This document shows, in pieces, positions 61,498 to 64,000 of a stretch of DNA of 64,000 nucleotides. Position 1 is the first letter of the stretch; each line of letters starts with the position of its first letter. The position numbers and the translations under genes are program-made. The stretch lies in contig NZ_JOFX01000019.1 of NCBI RefSeq assembly GCF_000719345.1, forward strand, positions 1-64,000, read 5' to 3'. Below the pieces are notes generated by a model. It had not been told where the DNA came from. It saw only the letters and a program-made list of their open reading frames with translations, and made no database searches. The DNA comes from Streptomyces sp. NRRL F-2664 (lineage in GTDB: Bacteria > Actinomycetota > Actinomycetes > Streptomycetales > Streptomycetaceae).

Positions 61498-62859
61498 ATG
61501 AGCCAGACCACCACGAACCTGCCCGTCGTCGTCATCGGGGCCGGCCCCGCCGGACTGGCCGCCGCCGCCCACCTCGAAGACCGCAGCCTGGACTTCCTCG
61601 TCCTGGAGGCCGGCCCGCACGCCGGGGCCGCGCCCCGCGACTGGGCCCACGTACGGCTGTTCTCGCGTTGGGATGAGGTCGTCGACCCGGCCGCCGAGAA
61701 GCTCCTGGCCCCGACCGGCTGGGTCAAGCCCGACGCCGCCTCCTACCCCACGGGCGGGGACTGGGCCGAGCTCTACCTCCAGCCCCTCGCCGACATCCTG
61801 GGCGACCGCGTCCGCTTCGGCGCCCGCGTCACCGGGGTCTCCCGCACCGGCCGCGACCGCATCGTCGACGCCGACCGCGACGCCCAGCCCTTCGTCATCC
61901 ACGTCGAGCACGCCGACGGCCTTGAGGAGCGCGTCTTCGCCCGCGCGGTGATCGACGCCTCCGGAACCTGGTCCACCCCGAGCCCGGCAGGCGCCGGCGG
62001 ACTGCACGCACTCGGCGAGAAGGCCGCCGCCGACCGGATCGCCTACCGCGTCCCCGACCTCAAGGACCCGGCCGTCCGCGCCCGGTACGCCGGCAAGCGC
62101 ACCGCCATCATCGGCTCCGGCGCCTCCGCCTTCACCGCCCTCGCCCACCTCGCCGACCTCGCCAGGACCGACGACGGCACCGGCACCCACGCCACCTGGA
62201 TCCTGCGCCGCGGGATCTCCGGCTCCACCTTCGGCGGCGGCGAAGCCGATCAACTCCCCGCCCGTGGCGCACTCGGCCTCGCGGCCAAGGCCGCGGTGGA
62301 TGGCGGCTATGCCGACGCTGTCACCGGCTTCCGCACCGACGCCATCGAACGCGACGCCGACGGCCGCCTGGTCCTCATCGGCGAGGACGGCCGCCGCCTC
62401 GACCCGGTGGACGAGGTCATCGTCCTCACCGGCTTCCGCCCCGACCTGTCCTTCCTGGACGAGCTGCGCCTGGGCCTCGACGAGCGCCTCCAGGCTCCCC
62501 TCGCCCTGGCCCCGCTGATCGACCCCAACCAGCACTCCTGCGGCACCGTCTACCCCCACGGCCAGGCCGAACTCTCCCACCCCGAGAAGGACGTCTACCT
62601 CGTCGGCATGAAGTCCTACGGCCGCGCCCCCACCTTCCTCGCCATGACCGGCTACGAGCAGGTCCGCTCCATCGCCGCCCACCTCGCCGGCGACCAGGAA
62701 GCCGCCGAACGCGTCGAACTCACCCTGCCCGAGACCGGCGTATGCGGCGGCGCGGGCCTCTTCGACCAGCCCGAGACCACCGAGCAGAGCGGTGGCGGCT
62801 GCTGCGCGGCCCCGGCCACCCTCACCATCGGCGCGCCCGCCACCTCCGGCGGCTGCTGA
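61498..62859 (+). CDS. FAD/NAD(P)-binding oxidoreductase with cysteine-rich tail
   Basis: 453 residues: FAD motif VVVIGAGPAGLAAAAHL, second dinucleotide motif TAIIGSGASAFTALAHL, and VLTGFRPDLSFL. It resembles ArsO-type flavin monooxygenases but is longer. The last 40 residues depart from the family and hold C416, C435-C436 and C453 in a Gly/Ala/Thr-rich context, echoing the neighbouring Cys-Cys peptide. GGAG lies 10 bases before the ATG. Six bases separate it from the MFS gene. Confidence 0.87.
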   Translation: MSQTTTNLPVVVIGAGPAGLAAAAHLEDRSLDFLVLEAGPHAGAAPRDWAHVRLFSRWDEVVDPAAEKLLAPTGWVKPDAASYPTGGDWAELYLQPLADILGDRVRFGARVTGVSRTGRDRIVDADRDAQPFVIHVEHADGLEERVFARAVIDASGTWSTPSPAGAGGLHALGEKAAADRIAYRVPDLKDPAVRARYAGKRTAIIGSGASAFTALAHLADLARTDDGTGTHATWILRRGISGSTFGGGEADQLPARGALGLAAKAAVDGGYADAVTGFRTDAIERDADGRLVLIGEDGRRLDPVDEVIVLTGFRPDLSFLDELRLGLDERLQAPLALAPLIDPNQHSCGTVYPHGQAELSHPEKDVYLVGMKSYGRAPTFLAMTGYEQVRSIAAHLAGDQEAAERVELTLPETGVCGGAGLFDQPETTEQSGGGCCAAPATLTIGAPATSGGC

Positions 62860-62864
62860 CCCGA

Positions 62865-64000
62865 ATGACCAACACCAAGGCCGGCGTGGCCGCGACCGGG
62901 ACGGGAGTCCGGTCGCGGCCACGCGCCGCCCTGCCCGCCCTGTGCGCCACGCAGATCACCAGCTGGGGCGTCCTCTACTACGCCTTCCCGGTCCTCAACC
63001 CCACCATCACCGAGACCACCGGCTGGCCCGCGGGCGCGACAACCGCCGCCTTCTCCGCAGCCCTCATCGTCTCCGCCATCGTCGGCATCTACGTCGGCCG
63101 CGTTGTGGATCGCCGCGGCCCGCATGCCGTCATGACCGCCGGCTCCGTCCTCGGGCCCCTCAGCCTCCTCGTCGTGGCCGCCGCCCCCCACCTCGCCGTC
63201 TTCACGGCCGGGTGGCTGCTCGCCGGGGCGTCGATGGCCGCCACGTTCTACCAGCCCGCCTTCGCCGCCCTCACCCGCTGGTGGGCCCCCGACCACATCC
63301 GCGCACTCACGATCGTCACCCTCGCCGGTGGCCTCGCCTCCACCCTCTTCGCACCCCTGACCGCGGTCCTCGCCGACCACCTGTCCTGGCGCGGCACCTA
63401 CGCCGTCCTCGCGGGCATCCTCGCCGCCATAACGGTTCCGGCCCACGCCCTCGCCCTCAAGGCGCCCTGGCCCACAGCCCCTCCCCACCTGCCGAACATC
63501 ACCGGTGGCCACGAACACGTCGTACGCAGCCGGCCCTTCCGGATGTTGGCCGTCACCTTCACCCTCTCCGCGTTCGCGATGTACGCCGTCGTCATCGGCC
63601 TCGTCCCCCTCCTGCTGGAACGCGGCTACACCACCACCCAAGCCGCATGGGCCCTCGGCCTCGGAGGCGCCGGACAGACCCTCGGCCGCACCCTCTACGC
63701 CGGCCTCGCCCGCCACCTCGGCGTCACGGCCCGCACCGTCACCCTGATCGCCCTCGGCGCCCTCACCACCGCAGCCTTCGCCACCCTGGCCGGCCCCTAC
63801 GCCCTCCTCATCGCGGTATCCGTCCTCGCCGGGGTGATCCGCGGCAACCTCACCCTCCTCCAGGCCACCGCCGTCACCGACCGCTGGGGCACCACCCACT
63901 ACGGCCGACTCTCCGGACTCCTCGGCGCACCGGCCCACGCAGCCGCCGCCCTCGCCCCCTTCGCCGGCGCCCTCCTCGCCAAGCCCCTCGGCGGCTACCC
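62865..64000 (+). CDS. MFS transporter, 3' end beyond the window
   Basis: 378 codons visible without a stop. About 11 membrane helices of a 12-helix major-facilitator protein; motif A-like GRVVDRRGPHAV between helices 2 and 3. N-terminal cytoplasmic tail of about 22 residues. Last gene of the Cys-Cys peptide unit, so a likely efflux pump for an arsenical or arsenical conjugate. Known ars MFS proteins (ArsJ, ArsK, ArsP-linked) are possible relatives; the subtype is not clear from sequence alone. Confidence 0.88.
   Translation, partial: MTNTKAGVAATGTGVRSRPRAALPALCATQITSWGVLYYAFPVLNPTITETTGWPAGATTAAFSAALIVSAIVGIYVGRVVDRRGPHAVMTAGSVLGPLSLLVVAAAPHLAVFTAGWLLAGASMAATFYQPAFAALTRWWAPDHIRALTIVTLAGGLASTLFAPLTAVLADHLSWRGTYAVLAGILAAITVPAHALALKAPWPTAPPHLPNITGGHEHVVRSRPFRMLAVTFTLSAFAMYAVVIGLVPLLLERGYTTTQAAWALGLGGAGQTLGRTLYAGLARHLGVTARTVTLIALGALTTAAFATLAGPYALLIAVSVLAGVIRGNLTLLQATAVTDRWGTTHYGRLSGLLGAPAHAAAALAPFAGALLAKPLGGY

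Noticed and set aside
61225..62922. Minus-strand frame of 565 residues opposite the second flavoprotein
   Set aside because: Gly/Val/Ala/Asp-rich shadow of the plus-strand gene, which has FAD motifs.

Overview
The window looks like a piece of a Streptomyces (or very close actinomycete) chromosome. It is extremely GC-rich, uses GTG and TTG starts freely, keeps genes tightly packed with many 4-base ATGA/GTGA overlaps, and carries typical Streptomyces families: multi-domain SpoIIE-type phosphatases, F420-dependent LLM and PPOX enzymes, an XRE regulator, a CUT2 sugar transporter with a ROK kinase, and a MurJ/FemAB cell-wall pair. I found no rRNA, tRNA, CRISPR array or intact insertion sequence.

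Layout. 0-5 kb: alkylation repair (Ada-AlkA fusion, Ogt), a small SHOCT membrane protein, a NUDIX hydrolase and glycerate kinase. 5-10 kb: two convergent SpoIIE phosphatase signalling proteins. 10-16 kb: a sulfite oxidase plus MBL/rhodanese operon, and an Lrp regulator divergent from an EamA exporter plus aromatic aminotransferase. 15.6-18.5 kb: macro-domain protein, CrtI-like oxidoreductase, IMPase-like phosphatase. 18.6-23.4 kb: a reductive pyrimidine/hydantoin catabolic operon (beta-ureidopropionase, beta-alanine-type aminotransferase, dihydropyrimidinase, LLM oxidoreductase) behind a repeat-rich operator. 23.4-30.8 kb: a coiled-coil/Pro-Ala-rich protein, an F420 PPOX enzyme, an XRE regulator divergent from a methionine aminopeptidase, gamma-glutamyltranspeptidase, an unknown membrane-anchored protein and a P450. 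30.8-39.6 kb: a cell-envelope block (GerMN-like lipoprotein, histidine kinase, response regulator, MurJ, FemAB, L,D-transpeptidase lipoprotein, secreted CocE/S15 hydrolase), with OmpR-type direct-repeat boxes in front of the last two. 39.6-51.9 kb: an orphan amino-acid ABC ATPase, exonuclease III, MBL hydrolase, a CUT2 sugar ABC operon with ROK kinase facing a Gfo/Idh oxidoreductase across a repeat-rich 328 bp spacer, an EamA transporter, a RibD-type reductase and an SDR. 51.9-56 kb: an ankyrin/HEAT protein, a secreted endonuclease/phosphatase-like protein, and a NADAR-domain protein.

56-64 kb is an arsenic-resistance island. It begins with an integrase fragment and a collapsed thioredoxin-reductase (ArsT-like) gene. 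Next come arsC, a divergent arsR, an AqpS-like aquaporin and an ArsO-like flavoprotein. After a DinB-type gene there is a second regulatory pair (a cysteine-pair ArsR with an ArsN-like acetyltransferase). It diverges from a 59-residue peptide with four Cys-Cys pairs, a second flavoprotein with a cysteine-rich tail, and an MFS transporter that runs off the window. Both sides of this divergent unit carry the same 12 bp sequence, a likely shared operator. The Cys-Cys peptide/flavoprotein/MFS module is the best candidate here for something not well described. The roles assigned to it are inference from context and cysteine layout.
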